In this document: piece after piece, positions 50,699 through 62,900 of the stretch | Layout of the letters: each line of letters starts with the position of its first letter | Numbering within the stretch: the first letter of the stretch is position 1 | Assembly (NCBI RefSeq): GCF_000524195.1 | Contig: NW_020170477.1 | Coordinates: 73,487 to 137,486 of the forward strand | Direction: 5' to 3' | Length of the DNA stretch: 64,000 nucleotides | Origin: Echinococcus granulosus | Lineage: Eukaryota; Platyhelminthes; Cestoda; Cyclophyllidea; Taeniidae | Notes under the pieces: generated by a model | Database searches by the model: none | The model's input: the letters and a program-made list of their open reading frames with translations, nothing else | What the model was told of the DNA's origin: nothing | Program-made: the position numbers and the translations under genes

Positions 50699-50704
50699 AA
50701 TAAA
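50699..50704 (+). terminator. AATAAA poly(A) signal for EPS8
   Basis: Canonical hexamer about 155 nt after the EPS8 stop, in the interval between two convergent genes. Confidence 0.65.
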
Positions 50705-51109
50705 ATGATACACTCGATTAACGTGGTTTTCAAAAATCAGCTAGGAATCGGACTAGAGGCTATCACATCAGCAGAAGATCCAAGGTCCGCAGAGAATCAA
50801 CCGCTAAATAACGATTAAAACTAGCTGATTACCCTCCAACCAAACTAGTGGGAACTGAAATGTACCAGACATGATTTGGGAATGGATTAGCGAGGGGATT
50901 CAATAAGGAAGGCAAGCAGCCAGACGCAACCTCATTGCGGGGTGGTGGCCCAGACTCACTCGCTTATCTGATTTGCGACTGCTCTTTGGACGGAATCAGC
51001 TAAATTTCATGCCCAAAAACCATGCAATACAAGATACACGTTATGAAAACTCGCATTGAGTTTGATCAAAACATTAGTTCAATTTGTACAAAATAAATTG
51101 GAAATAAAA

Positions 51110-53542
51110 TTACCCCTCAATGTCATCCTCAGGACCGGCTAACTTAACGCCTACTGGTTTCTTTGAAATGGGCGATTTTTCTTTCCCTGCGGGACCCCCG
51201 TTAGCAAGTTCTTTAGCGACTGGTGATGACTCCGAGTCTTTCGTCTTTTCATCCTGCTCCTTTAACTTCTTGGCTTTTTGACCATTCTCGAGGCTAACAC
51301 GACTAGCGCTGCGTTCCTTTGACATTTTGGCATCTCTAGAATTACTTGTGGAGGCTTGGCGATCATGCTTATCCTCCTTTTGTACTGATTCACGTCGACG
51401 AGAGGAACCGTGATCCTTACCTCGAGAACGAGAGCGTCGATGCCTAGAGCGGCTACGACGATCATGACGCGCCCTCTCCCTTGAGCGATCTTTTTCATGT
51501 CGATCACGCCGATCTCGGTCGCGTTTATCACGCGAGCGCCGACGACGGTCACGTGAACGACTACGCCGACTACTACGGCGATTTGAGGTTGATCGCGTAC
51601 GGCAGGATCGACGACCCCGAGATCTATAACAAGGATTAACCGCAACTCAGAGAGCAACAACCGACCAATGGAAAGAACTCAAAACTTAAAGTACCTTAAA
51701 GTACTCGTGGAACCAACGAAAGTGCGCTGAATGAAAACAGCAATCTGGGCATATCAAAATGAACAAGGGCCACGTTAATAATGCGTGTCTCTGAACGGTT
51801 CCTGGAATCAAGCATGCCCATAGCTTCTTACCTTGACCTTTCTCGGCTTTCGCGCTTTTTATCACGACTACGCGACCTAGAATGACGCCGATGAGAACGT
51901 GACCTTGAACGCCCACGGCGACTTCGAGATCGACGACGCCGACTTCTCGAAGGGGAACGATGACCACGGGATCTGGAACGCGACCGACTTCTCAATCGCG
52001 CTAAAGTTTTAAACGTTATTAAGTCTATTTCCAACGATGCACAAAAAATCGCGTGCATAGAATGCAAGTACTCACATGACGTGCTTAGCTGAGGATTATG
52101 AGGAGGAGAGGTCCTTTTTACGGTGTCATCCAGACCAGGCAAACTGCTAGTGGGTTTGATAATTGCACAATTCGAATGTTGGACCATGACCTGCAAAAAT
52201 TAATGTGATTACAAAAATTACCTGTCGATCGCCGATTGTACCTCCCATAAGACCAAAAGCCTTGAGAATGGAAGTCTGTTCCGTGAATTCAACGTATGCT
52301 GCCCTTTCATTATCAGTCCCAGCCATGCGAACGCACTTTACTTCCGCGTGTACGTTGAAGTATTCAAGAACCTAGATAAAAAAATGCTTAGAAAAGGACA
52401 GATACGGAAAAAGCATAAAAAATGCCATGGTAGTTAAGATTTAATGCAGAACTAGCTTAACCATGATTGTTACATTACCTTACTTGGCGTGGTCGTGAGA
52501 ATAGGCCTTAGCCCTCCATCAAATGTATGTTACCCGTGCATTTAAGTTGATCTGTCTAGCTTTGGAACACGCTGGTGAAAAGAAACTCAAGAGAAAAACA
52601 CAAAAAACCTGCATATAAGATAATACTGTCGGCGGAGCGGTGCAGGTTTATCCATATCACTATAATCCAGCCCTTATTACCACGCTTTGTTACCGACCTC
52701 AAACAAACGAGTGTCAGCTGGCTACAAAGTATGATACACACAAACGTTCATTAGCACTATCAATTCGAAGAGGATGGCATAAATCGTGAAATGGAAAACC
52801 CAACATTCATACACAGGCTTCAGCAATTACGACACAAAATTAGGACATTATTCTTGAGAAGAGTCGTAAACAAATGCTAAAACTAAGAACACAAAATTTA
52901 ACCAAGAAACTAAAACAGAAAGGCCAAGCCCATTGAGCGGGCAAATAGAGAAAAAAAGGAGGAACATGCCTCTTCACCCGTAACCTTAGGATCAAGATTG
53001 GTGACAAGTACTGTACGACGAATTTCCTCAATGCGGTTACAGTCAGTGGCCGCAGGAAGTGGAGGATACACCGGGAACCCCAAAGTCGTAAGGCGTGGGT
53101 CAACCGTCTGAATGACTTGTTCACCGGGACGCCCAACAACCATACTGATTACGTCAAGCGGCCAGGAAGCAGATCGTGGATGTATCCCGGCGGACGTGTG
53201 CAATGGAGCCCGAACAAGATTAGCATACTTTTCATCAGGAATAACATCCTTCTCACTCACGACGGGAAGAACTATCAAAGCCCGGTCAAGAAACATAGTG
53301 TTATGCAAATGCAGTGCAACTTCCGCATTAATCGCATCCGCATACCTTATGTAACAAACCTATAAAAGTCACGAAATCAAGAGGCAAGGCACCTTGCTAG
53401 GGCAATCATTGCCTTCAGGCGGATACAAAACTAATTCTTCAATAACACCTATATTTCCAAAAAGCATCCGAATCTGCTCCAGAGAACATGATGGTGATAT
53501 GTTAGTTATCTGAATGATTCGACCACGAATGGAGGTAGCCAT
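51110..53542 (-). CDS. SREK1: SR-rich splicing regulator with two RRMs (SREK1/SRSF11 type)
   Basis: Nuclear splicing regulator that modulates other SR proteins. Exons: 53542-53393, 53359-52970, 52371-52222, then about 52196-52075, about 52000-51830, and a last one from about 51625 to the TAA 51112-51110. RRM1 is GRIIQITNISPSCSLEQI ... VCYIRYADAINAEVAL. RRM2 starts EEIRRTVLVTNLDPKV and continues EVKCVRMAGTDNERAAYVEF, matching SREK1 VRMAG. The conserved HSNCAIIKP follows RRM2 as in human HSNNAIVKP. The rest is an RS domain with many RS/SR dipeptides, then a Lys/Glu-rich tail. The intron at 52969-52372 uses a GC donor. Start is the ATG at 53542. It is divergent from SLBP and convergent with EPS8. 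SREK1 is preferred to SRSF11 because two RRMs are present. Confidence 0.88.
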
Positions 53543-54183
53543 TTTACTGAGAATTGATTGCATGAAGTTTCTTTACATCAGATCAACTAAAACAAACTCA
53601 GAATAATGTGTTGTTACTGATGGACTGTACTGAAAAAAAACGCTCTGTAAATAAGTAAAGGTTTGCAATATTAGAAGTTAAAACTAATAGTTGCAGCTTA
53701 GGTGAGTATAAAATAGGGGAAATCCATTTACAAAATTTCCAGTAACTGCTGAAAACAAGCAATTCCACTTTAAAAATCTCTTTACTTTTTTATAACTAGG
53801 TAGTGTTAATTTAGAGCAATGCCGTGTAGGAGTTGTTGAAGTTCATTATAATTGTTGATGATAGTAAAAATTTAATTACTGATTCCTTGACCACAGCAAA
53901 TAACTTGCAAAATGTTTTATGAAAATGGGAGCCATAGACTTAATTTTCGTACGCTACTTGACTCATATAGGATGTGTTTATATCGGTCGAATAAAGGCCA
54001 GAATATGTAAAATCAAAATTTGATATTTTCGTGCGTATGTCCGTCGGGCGCACGTCCGCTCTTGTTGATTTTGGTCATGTTTCTGTCGGGTTGTTCCCTT
54101 TTTTAACATCAGTCCTGTCGTTGATCACAAGTTAGGATGAGTGGGGTTATAATTTGACAAAGCTCTGCCTATTTTGTGTGTAG
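53543..54183. promoter_or_regulatory. Divergent intergenic region between SREK1 and SLBP
   Basis: 641 bp separate the two start codons, transcribed outward. It must hold both promoters unless 5' exons lie further away. I recognise no TATA box or other defined site. A pyrimidine-rich tract with GTGTGTAG abuts the SLBP ATG. Confidence 0.5.
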
Positions 54184-56779
54184 ATGAGTGAAGGCGGCTT
54201 TTTCAGACGTTCGAGGAAAAGCGCCCCAACGAGAAAGGTTGCACCATCGGAAACCTTTCAGAGAGATCGTTCGAATTTGCGCAATCGTGGGGATGAGGTT
54301 TTGACGTAAGCTTTACCATGACTGAATTGAGTGCTCGCCTGAGTTCTCTCCTTTTAACTAACGGAATACAACCACGTAAAAGCAATGGGCGTTGTGATTG
54401 ATATTTATCTAACCCAATTGCGTAGTTCATATTGTAGGGATCATTAAAGATCCCATTTCATTTCGGCACAATTAGCTGCTTGTCGTTTTTAAGCCTAAAC
54501 TTCATTAGATTCTCGCCTCTACTTTGTATGTTAGTGAAAGCTCATCCTCGCGCGATGTTTTGGATGATGAAGCTGGTTCTTCCCTCCATTTGACCCCTCG
54601 TGGTCGGCGAAGATATCTTATCGATAGGCCCATGAGGCCTCCTAGAATGTCAACACCGGTGCATCGGGGTCGGTCTTTGCGTACTCCTCGTAGCTCTAAA
54701 AGAAAGTACGAGGAGACTGATAGCTCCTTGCCTGGTCAGACGCAGGTACGATACTTGTTTTACAATCATGTTCAGAGTGCTGACCAGAAATATCGTCAGG
54801 AGTATGATCCCTACCTTGAAATTCGCAAGGCGAGAGAACGTTTGAGCCTATATAAGTCGAAGGGTGATTGTGACCCCGATGAATTTCTTAGCAAGGATTC
54901 TGATAGGGACTTGCAGCGATATGAAGAAAAGTTGAGACGTAGATATTCTGAACAGGTAACTGCAGTGTCCGGTTCTATTCGGGTAGCATTATGTTTGATC
55001 ACGTTTCTTACGATCATCGCTTCTCTTAGGTGATTTGGTATCACTCTTGTTCATTTGTGTATGGCCCAGTTTTGAGCTCTGATTTGTGTTCGTGCTTTGC
55101 GTTTAAAGGTGATAGGAATGTTGATAAATGCAAACTCTGGGTTTACCCCTGCATTTAGAATGAAGCACGGTACGCCGGGTTTGTATTTTGCATGTTACTT
55201 CCCCCAATTCACATAACTGAGAGCATGAGCTAGTGTTATGAGTACTACCGGAAAGTATTGGGTTTGTAATTTCCCAATTGGATTATTTGGTTAAGCTGAA
55301 CGGCCGGCCTCACCTTGACACTTGTGATACGGTCAGGATATGTTTTGCGGTTTAGCCCATTTACTTTACTGCTTGGCTTTTTAAAATAGGGTGATTTCAC
55401 CGGAGATATTGAGTTGGAGCGGCGGCAGTCGGAACTCCTGAGACGTCAGCGTGACATCGATGTGGGTAAAACGACTGAGAAGTATGCGGAGTACGTGTTG
55501 AAGATACCTAAACCAAAACGTGAGAAGCATCATCCTCGTACTCCCAATAAGTTTCGTGTGGTCTCACGTCGCGCCTGGGACGGCATGATTAGGAAATGGC
55601 GAAGGGATATACACAATTATGAAAACCTCAAGTAAGTAGGTTATTCGAAATGGGGTCGGCCGTTTGACAAGGTGCCTCATTATTTCATAACCGATCACAA
55701 TTACTATAACTAAAACTACCGGTTCCATCAAAAGCGCCGCTGCTTTGATCCAAAACAGCGTAAAGCTAGCTTCATGAGTACCCAGTGCTCTTCGGTTTGT
55801 TTTTATGTGACAATATCTAACCAGTTCTACTTCTCATCTGTTTAGCAAGCATTAGTTGTACCTAGTTTACATTTTTGTCTTGCGAGTTCATCTCGGTTTT
55901 CTCGTTTTCGGTGCCTCTGCATAACTTGGCAATAGTTTTGATGGATATTGTGTTCATTTTCTGATAGGAGAACCTGTCTTAGAAGTGGCACTTCTAGTTG
56001 TTAAATGTCAAATAATGCAATATGTAAATAATTTGCTTAGCTCCGATGATACTTGGCGTTCTCTCGCGTCTGATGTATCAATGTCTTCGAACTCGCGTTC
56101 TTCGTCGCCAGAACATGTTACAAGTCCGGATGAAAGGAGAGGGGGAAAAAAGTCGTCTACCTCGAAAGGACTTCGGCAGCTAGCTGAACTTGAAACTGAT
56201 GAAGACACTTTGCAAGGAGGAAAGAAAGTGACGCAAAGTGCTTCACTAGTTGCTGGCTTAACTGATGAGGAAACTCTAAACGATAGTGATATCAAATGGA
56301 ACCTTCGCGGACGCAAAGTTCTCGTCCCGGTGTATGTCTGTGAATTTCTTTTCGTTCGAGTGTGGTAATCTTACAGTAAATAAACTAGCATGAGCAGAAT
56401 CGTACGTAGTCAGAAATCGGTCACTTGTTGCCACTGAGGCTTCGCATTATCCTTGGACCACCCGATAAACACTGTCATCTTGCTCTCACAACGATCTTTT
56501 AGGCGCGAGAACACCCCAGCACCGGACGTCATCCACTCGGGCCTGACAAATGACTTGGCTGTCCTTAAAGTCAAACGCGATGATCTAAGTAAGCCGTTTT
56601 TTCATAAGTGATGCCACCGCCTTTTTCCAAACGTACCTGCAGTGTCGGACATCGCCCTTATTTCACCATCCCCAACAACAATCTTATCCATTGTCATAAG
56701 TCGGTTGCGACCATTGAAAAACCCAGTCCCTCCATTGGCCCGTTTTGATGCTGTTTCACTTTGGGCTCCCGGTTTTTAG
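54184..56779 (+). CDS. SLBP: Histone RNA hairpin-binding protein
   Basis: Binds the 3' stem-loop of replication-dependent histone mRNAs for processing and translation. Seven exons in phase: 54184-54305, 54535-54745, 54776-54955, 55390-55631, 56041-56331, 56503-56588 and 56643-56779, giving 422 residues. The RNA-binding domain is in the fourth exon: LERRQSELLRRQRDIDVGKTT, then HPRTPNKFRVVSRRAWD and WRRDIHNYENL. The TPNKF motif with its phosphorylatable Thr and the SRRxWD box are kept. An unusually long, acidic and Ser-rich C-terminal region of about 180 residues follows, ending FDAVSLWAPGF. The ATG directly follows an AG after a T/G-rich tract, so the transcript may be spliced just at the start codon. 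The 30-nt segment 54746-54775 is GT-AG bounded and stop-free, so it could be intron or 10 codons. The C-terminal exons rest on phase agreement only. Confidence 0.88.
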
Positions 56780-57847
56780 CGTTTGAAGATATTTCTGCAA
56801 TGCTTTCTCCCAAGAAACGCGCCAGAACTTCCAAAATCAGACCAACAGAAAGCCCGCGCCGAATGTCCAGTCGGGAAAAAGAATTCCGGTAAAAAAGCCA
56901 AACAAAATCTCGCTCAAGTACATATTTTGCATGCTTTTTTGTGTCACCGAATATTTGCAATTGGTTTGCCTAGTTGTCTCGTTTGTAATATCATTTTCCA
57001 ATCCTAATTCTAATGGCTTTTTGTAACGAAATGAATTTTACGCGTTTTCATTGGTTTACTAGCCCATCATCACAGCTTGTGGGTAGGAATTAGAAAGTCA
57101 CGGAGTGTTTATTGACATCCCCTACTCGACACCTTATAACTGGTTAGTCGCCTCAAGTGCAATTCGAACTTTATTTTGTGGGTTCAGTAGTTGCGCGCAT
57201 CTTGCGTCGAAGTACATGAAATCACGTAAGAGTCTACGTAGACTTTGTTTAGTACTTACATCGCTGGCTTAGTCGCGGTGGACGCTGAGAACTGTTGAGT
57301 GCTGGGTCGCTTGTCTCGTGGGCCGCCACGACCGATCGCCTACCACCGAATGTGATTCATTTCAGAAGGAGGTCTTCCAGAGCGTCTGGTGCGAGCGTTA
57401 TTAGTCAAGAGGGGAATGGGCCACATTTGTTACTCGAAAGCGCGTCACTAACTCGAGCGCTACATTCGCAGTTGGTGTCCGCGGATGCGTGCCGGACGTG
57501 GACGTGTGTCACGAGCCGGCATTGGAGTTCTCGCTTTCCCACACTATCTCATACTGATATCAATAAGGGCTGAGGCTTTGGCCAACACGCTTACGGCTCT
57601 GTCAAACTGAAAAGATGTGGGAAATGTCGGGATTCTTCGGGACGGGATCGGCAGGTTGAACACGTTAAAATGGTAAGAAAAGACTGGGATCATGCGTTTT
57701 TATAAGTTGTTCATCGGAGAGTGTAAACTTGCTAAACAATGCCAAAAAAGCATAGCAGTTCGTAAACTGGTATCGAATACAACAGCGGCGGTGGACACTC
57801 GAGTGGAAAGACGTATGCACCGTTAAAAGACTAGAATCGTGGTGTTC
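56780..57847. other. Intergenic region between SLBP and RER1 (convergent)
   Basis: A stretch at about 56780-56890 stays open in one frame just after the SLBP stop (FEDISAMLSPKKRAR), possibly an alternative SLBP C-terminus. The GC-richer part at 57280-57560 contains no recognised element. Confidence 0.4.
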
Positions 57848-58620
57848 TTAGATGGATTGCGGTGCTGATCTACCTTGGGGTCGTGGTTTCCCGTAGGTGA
57901 AGGGCAGGTACTTGTAACGTATCATGTGCTAAAAGTGGGGCAATTCGGGAAGTAGCGTCTAATGTAAACCAACTCGAAGACGGGCGCACGGGGAAGTGCG
58001 TTCAGAGGGGGAACGTACCTCAATTTGGCGCCTCATTGTAACATAAAAAAGAGTCAGGAAATAGATCAGCAAAATTGGCCAGAATACGGGAAGATCGAAA
58101 AACGAGAAGAAGGTACAAAATACCGATATGATCGTGGCAGTCGTGCAATGTCTCCTTTTGTCCTAAATTTTTTTTACGACAAGCGTAATGCTTACCAAAA
58201 CTTGAATTCAGATAGTCGTCTCATAAAGGGCCTAAATTCACCGTCCGAATTTGTAGGGAGGAGCGGATCACCTAGACAATTTAAAAAGCGGCGTATTTTA
58301 CATACTGTTCTCATCGTTGAATTGGAACTGGGGTGTCAGAAACCCAAGAAACTGACTGAGAATGAATATGGCTAAGGCATATGAGACAACAAAAAAGCCC
58401 TGACGTTTTTGTATCAATACATCATTACCTGGAGATAGGCCACACGAATAATGTAAAATGCCAAAACACCAAAGAAAAATAACCATCGAAAAAGCGTATA
58501 CGGAACAATCCTATCAAAGAATCCCCTAAAAAGCTAAGAAACGGTCAGTGTAAAGCGCAGTAATACTTTAGACAATCTGTTCAACTCAGAGGTCTCATCA
58601 GCGCCAGAATCATCGCTCAT
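57848..58620 (-). CDS. RER1: RER1, Golgi-to-ER retrieval receptor
   Basis: Four-pass Golgi membrane protein that returns escaped ER proteins and unassembled subunits. Six exons: 58620-58567, 58533-58429, 58399-58306, 58271-58196, 58154-58019 and 57928-57848, encoding 181 residues (human 196). Conserved blocks: [98 protein letters not shown]. All junctions are fixed by these alignments. Introns are 33, 29, 34, 41 and 90 nt; the second, 29 nt, is among the shortest expected for spliceosomal introns. The start chosen is the ATG at 58620; an in-frame ATG at 58632 would add four residues. The MYND-like gene lies upstream on the same strand, 1.3 kb away. Confidence 0.95.
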
Positions 58621-58632
58621 ATATCGTTCCAT

Positions 58633-59099
58633 CGTCACGGAGCGATGCACGCAGGCTAGGTCGGTATGTGAGTACCTGGGTCTGAAGTAGATAAGTTTTT
58701 AACTCTTCATTAATGATCTATGAATTAGTAAAGATTCTCCTATTGTTGATTATTATGGGTATTAACAAACCATCTCGTACGTTTAAGCGGAAAGCGAGTC
58801 GAAATCGGGAATACTTGTTGCTTCCTGCAGACGCTACTTGGAATGACGAGTCGCAACTAGTCGTTTGAACTGCATTCAGATTCCTTTATATCTAATCTTG
58901 AATTACGAATATTGTTGGTTATATTGCGTAATATTAAATTTGGTAACTTTTGATTACATTGCAAAGCCCTCTTATCACTGTAAAATAAGAAAATTAACCA
59001 ATCATAATATATGTATGCCTAATTTCCAGAAATTCATCTTAGTGACTCCGAGCTGTTTTTCTTATGACAATTAATAATTTGTCAAAGAATTTTCCCTAC
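58633..59099. other. Upstream region of RER1
   Basis: AT-rich, no exon recognised; probably includes the RER1 promoter. Confidence 0.4.
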
Positions 59100-59156
59100 T
59101 GTGGTATCCCAATACCTCGCTGAAGACAAAGGAACACATAATACTCGAGCTGTACA
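59100..59156 (+). repeat. Truncated 5' fragment of the TG...CA element
   Basis: About 57 bp beginning TGTGGTATCCCAATACCTCG, with GAAGACAAAGGAACACATAA and ACTCGAGC. It stops abruptly where the next copy starts. Confidence 0.65.
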
Positions 59157-59345
59157 TGTATCGTCCCCAGACCTCCCTGAAGACGAAAGGAGACATAATA
59201 CTCGGACAGGACATATATATTCAGCACGGAGAAGGTATTTGGGCTACTGGCATGGCCCAAGGGCCAGCCTACCCGGTATGGTACAAAGGCCAACTCAAAA
59301 GTGGCTCCTCGCTAGTACCGAGGGATAAGTAACCATCGTATTACG
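59157..59345 (+). repeat. TG...CA element, near-intact copy
   Basis: 189 bp from TGTATCGTCCCCAGACCTCC to CATCGTATTAC. It contains every block of the family. It follows the truncated copy directly. Confidence 0.82.
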
Positions 59346-59352
59346 TATACAT

Positions 59353-59481
59353 TGTAGAGATGCAGGAGGACTCGGTGTCTTCTGGCTTGGCCCGGAGGCC
59401 AGGCCTTTTGGCGAAAGTGCGGTAATGCAGCCCCAGGTGAGCCGGCAGCAAAACCGAGAGCTTAGCCGACCAAACACTACA
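59353..59481 (+). repeat. Shortened, diverged TG...CA element
   Basis: Starts TGTAGAGATGCAGG and ends AACACTACA. Contains CTTGGCCCGGAGGCCAGGCC and an AAAACCGAGAGCTTAG block, so it is a related subfamily with an internal deletion. Confidence 0.5.
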
Positions 59482-59932
59482 CTATCTTCTTTGATCCATC
59501 CGTTGCGTTTATCCAATTTAAAGCTGTGCTCACTTCTGTGCATTTGTGGTCTTGAAATAAATTATTCAATCTTAAGAACTGATCCCAAAATTCGAGAAAG
59601 GGAGAAATAGTTAGGTTACCAAGTAATTCTCAAGCAATACAGACTACTCTAACGTGGCGCCGAGAAACCCCAAGTGGTTCGGCTTCTGGGTGAATGAAAC
59701 CCCATCTAGTGAGACAAGTGGAGCCTAGTTTTCAACAATCCACCAAAATGCACAAATTTACTATTCATGAGAGAAAAAGAAATAAATAATTACATATGTC
59801 AAGATAATATAAGATCAAACTCTTTAGTGATTCACAGAGCCCTCAGTCCACATTAATTGGGCATGACACAGGGTAGAAGGAAAGACTACTATCAACCTCG
59901 GGTGCATGAAATGATGAAGAGAATCCGAAATA
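59482..59932. other. Gene-free interval with a further repeat fragment
   Basis: A fragment near 59653-59730 (GTGGCGCCGAGAAACCCC ... GGAGCC) resembles the 5' part of the TG...CA element. Downstream flank of the MYND-like gene. Confidence 0.4.
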
Positions 59933-62900
59933 TCACAACTCGGTTTCACCTATTCGAGGCCTTGAAATTTTGTAGGATTTCTTCTTCGGATAGGCTTTTA
60001 GGTGCTGGGTTTCATGCGCAACAATGGCATCGGAATCCTTCTTCTGATGGATCACAACATCTTCCATGGGTGAAATCTTGCACGTTATAACCTGATTGGA
60101 ATAATAGTCATTAAAGTCAAACTCTACTGGTTCAAAAGTCTCTCCTGTCTCCACGAATTTCGACAACCGCTTATAGACCTCTGGTTCACTATTTCGGAGA
60201 CTTACGCCTCGTTCTCTAAGTGTACGCTGAAGTTGTTTTGAGTAGGCCTCCCTTTCCTCTTTGGTAGTTTTTGGCCTTGTCCATGAGATGGTCGTCACCT
60301 TGGGACGTGGTGACTTAATTTGAGGTGTTGGTGTTGCCACCTTTGCAGCAGTCACCGGAAAAGGGAGAATGATGCACTGTTTGTATAGATGTACAGCTCG
60401 CCCATTTTTCATCATTTCCAGATCGTATGCGCAGATGATCACAATTAGTACATAACTGGCACTGGGCTTGTACAGCTTGCAAGGAGTTGCTAACTTAGAG
60501 TCTAGTTTATTCAACTCCTCCACTGTGAGATAAATCGGCGGAGCGATAAGACCTGAGGGACCAGGCCGACCCGCAGAAACAACTTCTGGTTGCTGTTGCG
60601 GCTGCCTCAATGGAAGGTCTGTGCTTCTAGTTAGGAAAAATTCAGCATCCTGAACAGAGGCGAAAGTGATGAGAATTCCACCACGGCCAAGACGTGTTGC
60701 TCCAGCCTTCGCTAGTGCTGTTAGGCTCGATTGCTGACTGGGAGCTAAGTGGTGCAGAATCCGCCCACAGACAAGTCGTATTCGTCCGAAATTACACACC
60801 ATGTTATGGATTGGAAGGGCCTGTTCTCTACACTTAGGTGAACAGTAAGCGGTGAAACAGTTGGTGCAGGTTCGCCACGAGCGGACTCTATCAACTCGAG
60901 CGGGTCCCATCCGTGGGCAGGAGGGATTGTTACAATGCAGGTAGAGCATACCATCTTTGGGATTTCTATCGAGACCAATGCGCTTCTGATCGAACCCATA
61001 CTCAGTGAGAATCATTGGTCCCTGACCTGCAGGACTGGTGAGCAATGCAAAAAACTCAGTACGATGGCTGTCTTCATCAGGGTTAAAGTAGCTTGCTGCT
61101 AGAGCTACGTAGTCGCCAGATTCTCGCGATTGCTGTCTAAGGCCGGTGTTGGGTGCATTTGACCACCAACCAAACTGTAAGAGAATGTTCTCCAGAGCAG
61201 ATGGACGATTTTGCAGAAGAGTGAAATGTCGTGCAGAGTACTTATCCAATAGGTCAGTTAGACAGGTAAGATCAGAAATATTGTCAAGTCCATCGGTTGC
61301 CGCAGTTTCTGTCTCCCCATCCGAGTCTGCATTGTGCCACGTGGGACTATGGGGATTCGAGGTAGCAGCAGGAGTACTGATGATTGAAGCTGATGGTGAT
61401 GTTCTGGGTACCGATAGTGGTGGCACAAGTTTTGCTGAACGTTTCACTTCCTCATAAATTTCTTCATCTGAGGACCGACTGAGTGACTTTTGAATTTCGC
61501 CTATTTCCATGGATTGATAGAATTGGTTCTCGACTACGCTATCTGAATCAGCCACTTTAATGCTACCACCGCTATCGTTTGGATCTGATAACCGTGCTTC
61601 ACCATTTATACGAACGGAATGACCATTTCGACATTGAGTTTTCTGTAAGGACTTAGAACTTAATGATGAGGAAGCAGAGAAGAAAGGTGCCTTTGGTGCT
61701 TGAATGAGTTCTGCAGATGTTCCAGTAGTACAAACCATAGGTAGGAGGATATGGGGATTAAATTTATGGCCCCAAATTTTTTCGTCACGAGTGAAAAAAT
61801 CCTCGGGAGTTAGGTGAACAGGGCGTGATGAGGCTACAGAACCGCCTGCCCGAAGAACAACCCCACGATCAATCGAGGAATCATCAGCTCTTTCTGTAAT
61901 CTGACTTTTCATAGAACCCCTCAGCAAGGACTTAATTGGAACCAATTTTGGTCCAGATGAGGCATTTCGCTCTCTGAGGATTTGGCTAGGTCTAAGGGGA
62001 CGATGGATCTCGGTCTTTAATGGGGGAACGAGAGACCACACCGGCTTGGCGACAGTTTCAACCGTTTTGCCCTTCAGAAACCTTTCTTCAACTCCATTGG
62101 TAAATGCGCTTTGAACCACAGTTGTCGATGGCAGTGATGCTCTGCTGTAGGGTAGGGTGCTCTTTTCAAGCGGTGGTGGTGGTGGTGATGGTGAGGTATG
62201 GAGAGGTGATAGGGGTTTTGAGAGGTCTGCCTTGTCCAACCATTCAGGCACATGGATCCTGGTTAACGACTCAGCCACCCGCAATTCGTGGTTGGAACGA
62301 GCTCTGGCTCTCAAACGAGCTACAAGGCTAGATGCACCAGGTTTCAACTCAGATCTTTGGTTATCAATAGACTTGGTTATTCCTGACAAACTTTGAGCTC
62401 GTTTATGTGCGTCTGCTCGACTTTGATGTTTATTATCGTCAGCCAAAGGCCTTCGGGACTGCCCTGTGCTATTGAGGTAGGTCAAATTAAATAAACTATA
62501 AGTCTTATCGTTGGTAGACTGAATTGGTCCTTGATCCGCAGAGGCGAAACCACCAACTAGTCTGTACGTGTTCAATGTATCCACATCAGTCTCAAGAATA
62601 ATCTGCTGATTTTTCTGCTCTCCGGTGTCTATATCAGTCTCAAGAAGGGAGTTAGTTGACTTTCCACTCAAGAATTGCAGGTTATTTGACATTGAAAATT
62701 GCCTTCTAGCCGAGAGATCGAACAGTGAAGAAGCCATTTTCCTTTTCTGGCTATCATCATTAAAGGAAGTTCCTGCAAGATTCTCACGCAAAATGGCAGT
62801 GTTTGCCAAGGCGACATCAATATCTGTACTGCGATATCGAGAACAGGATCGGCTGTACATTCTTCCGTTGGGTATGTTATCTTGTGTCTCCTTCATTCCA

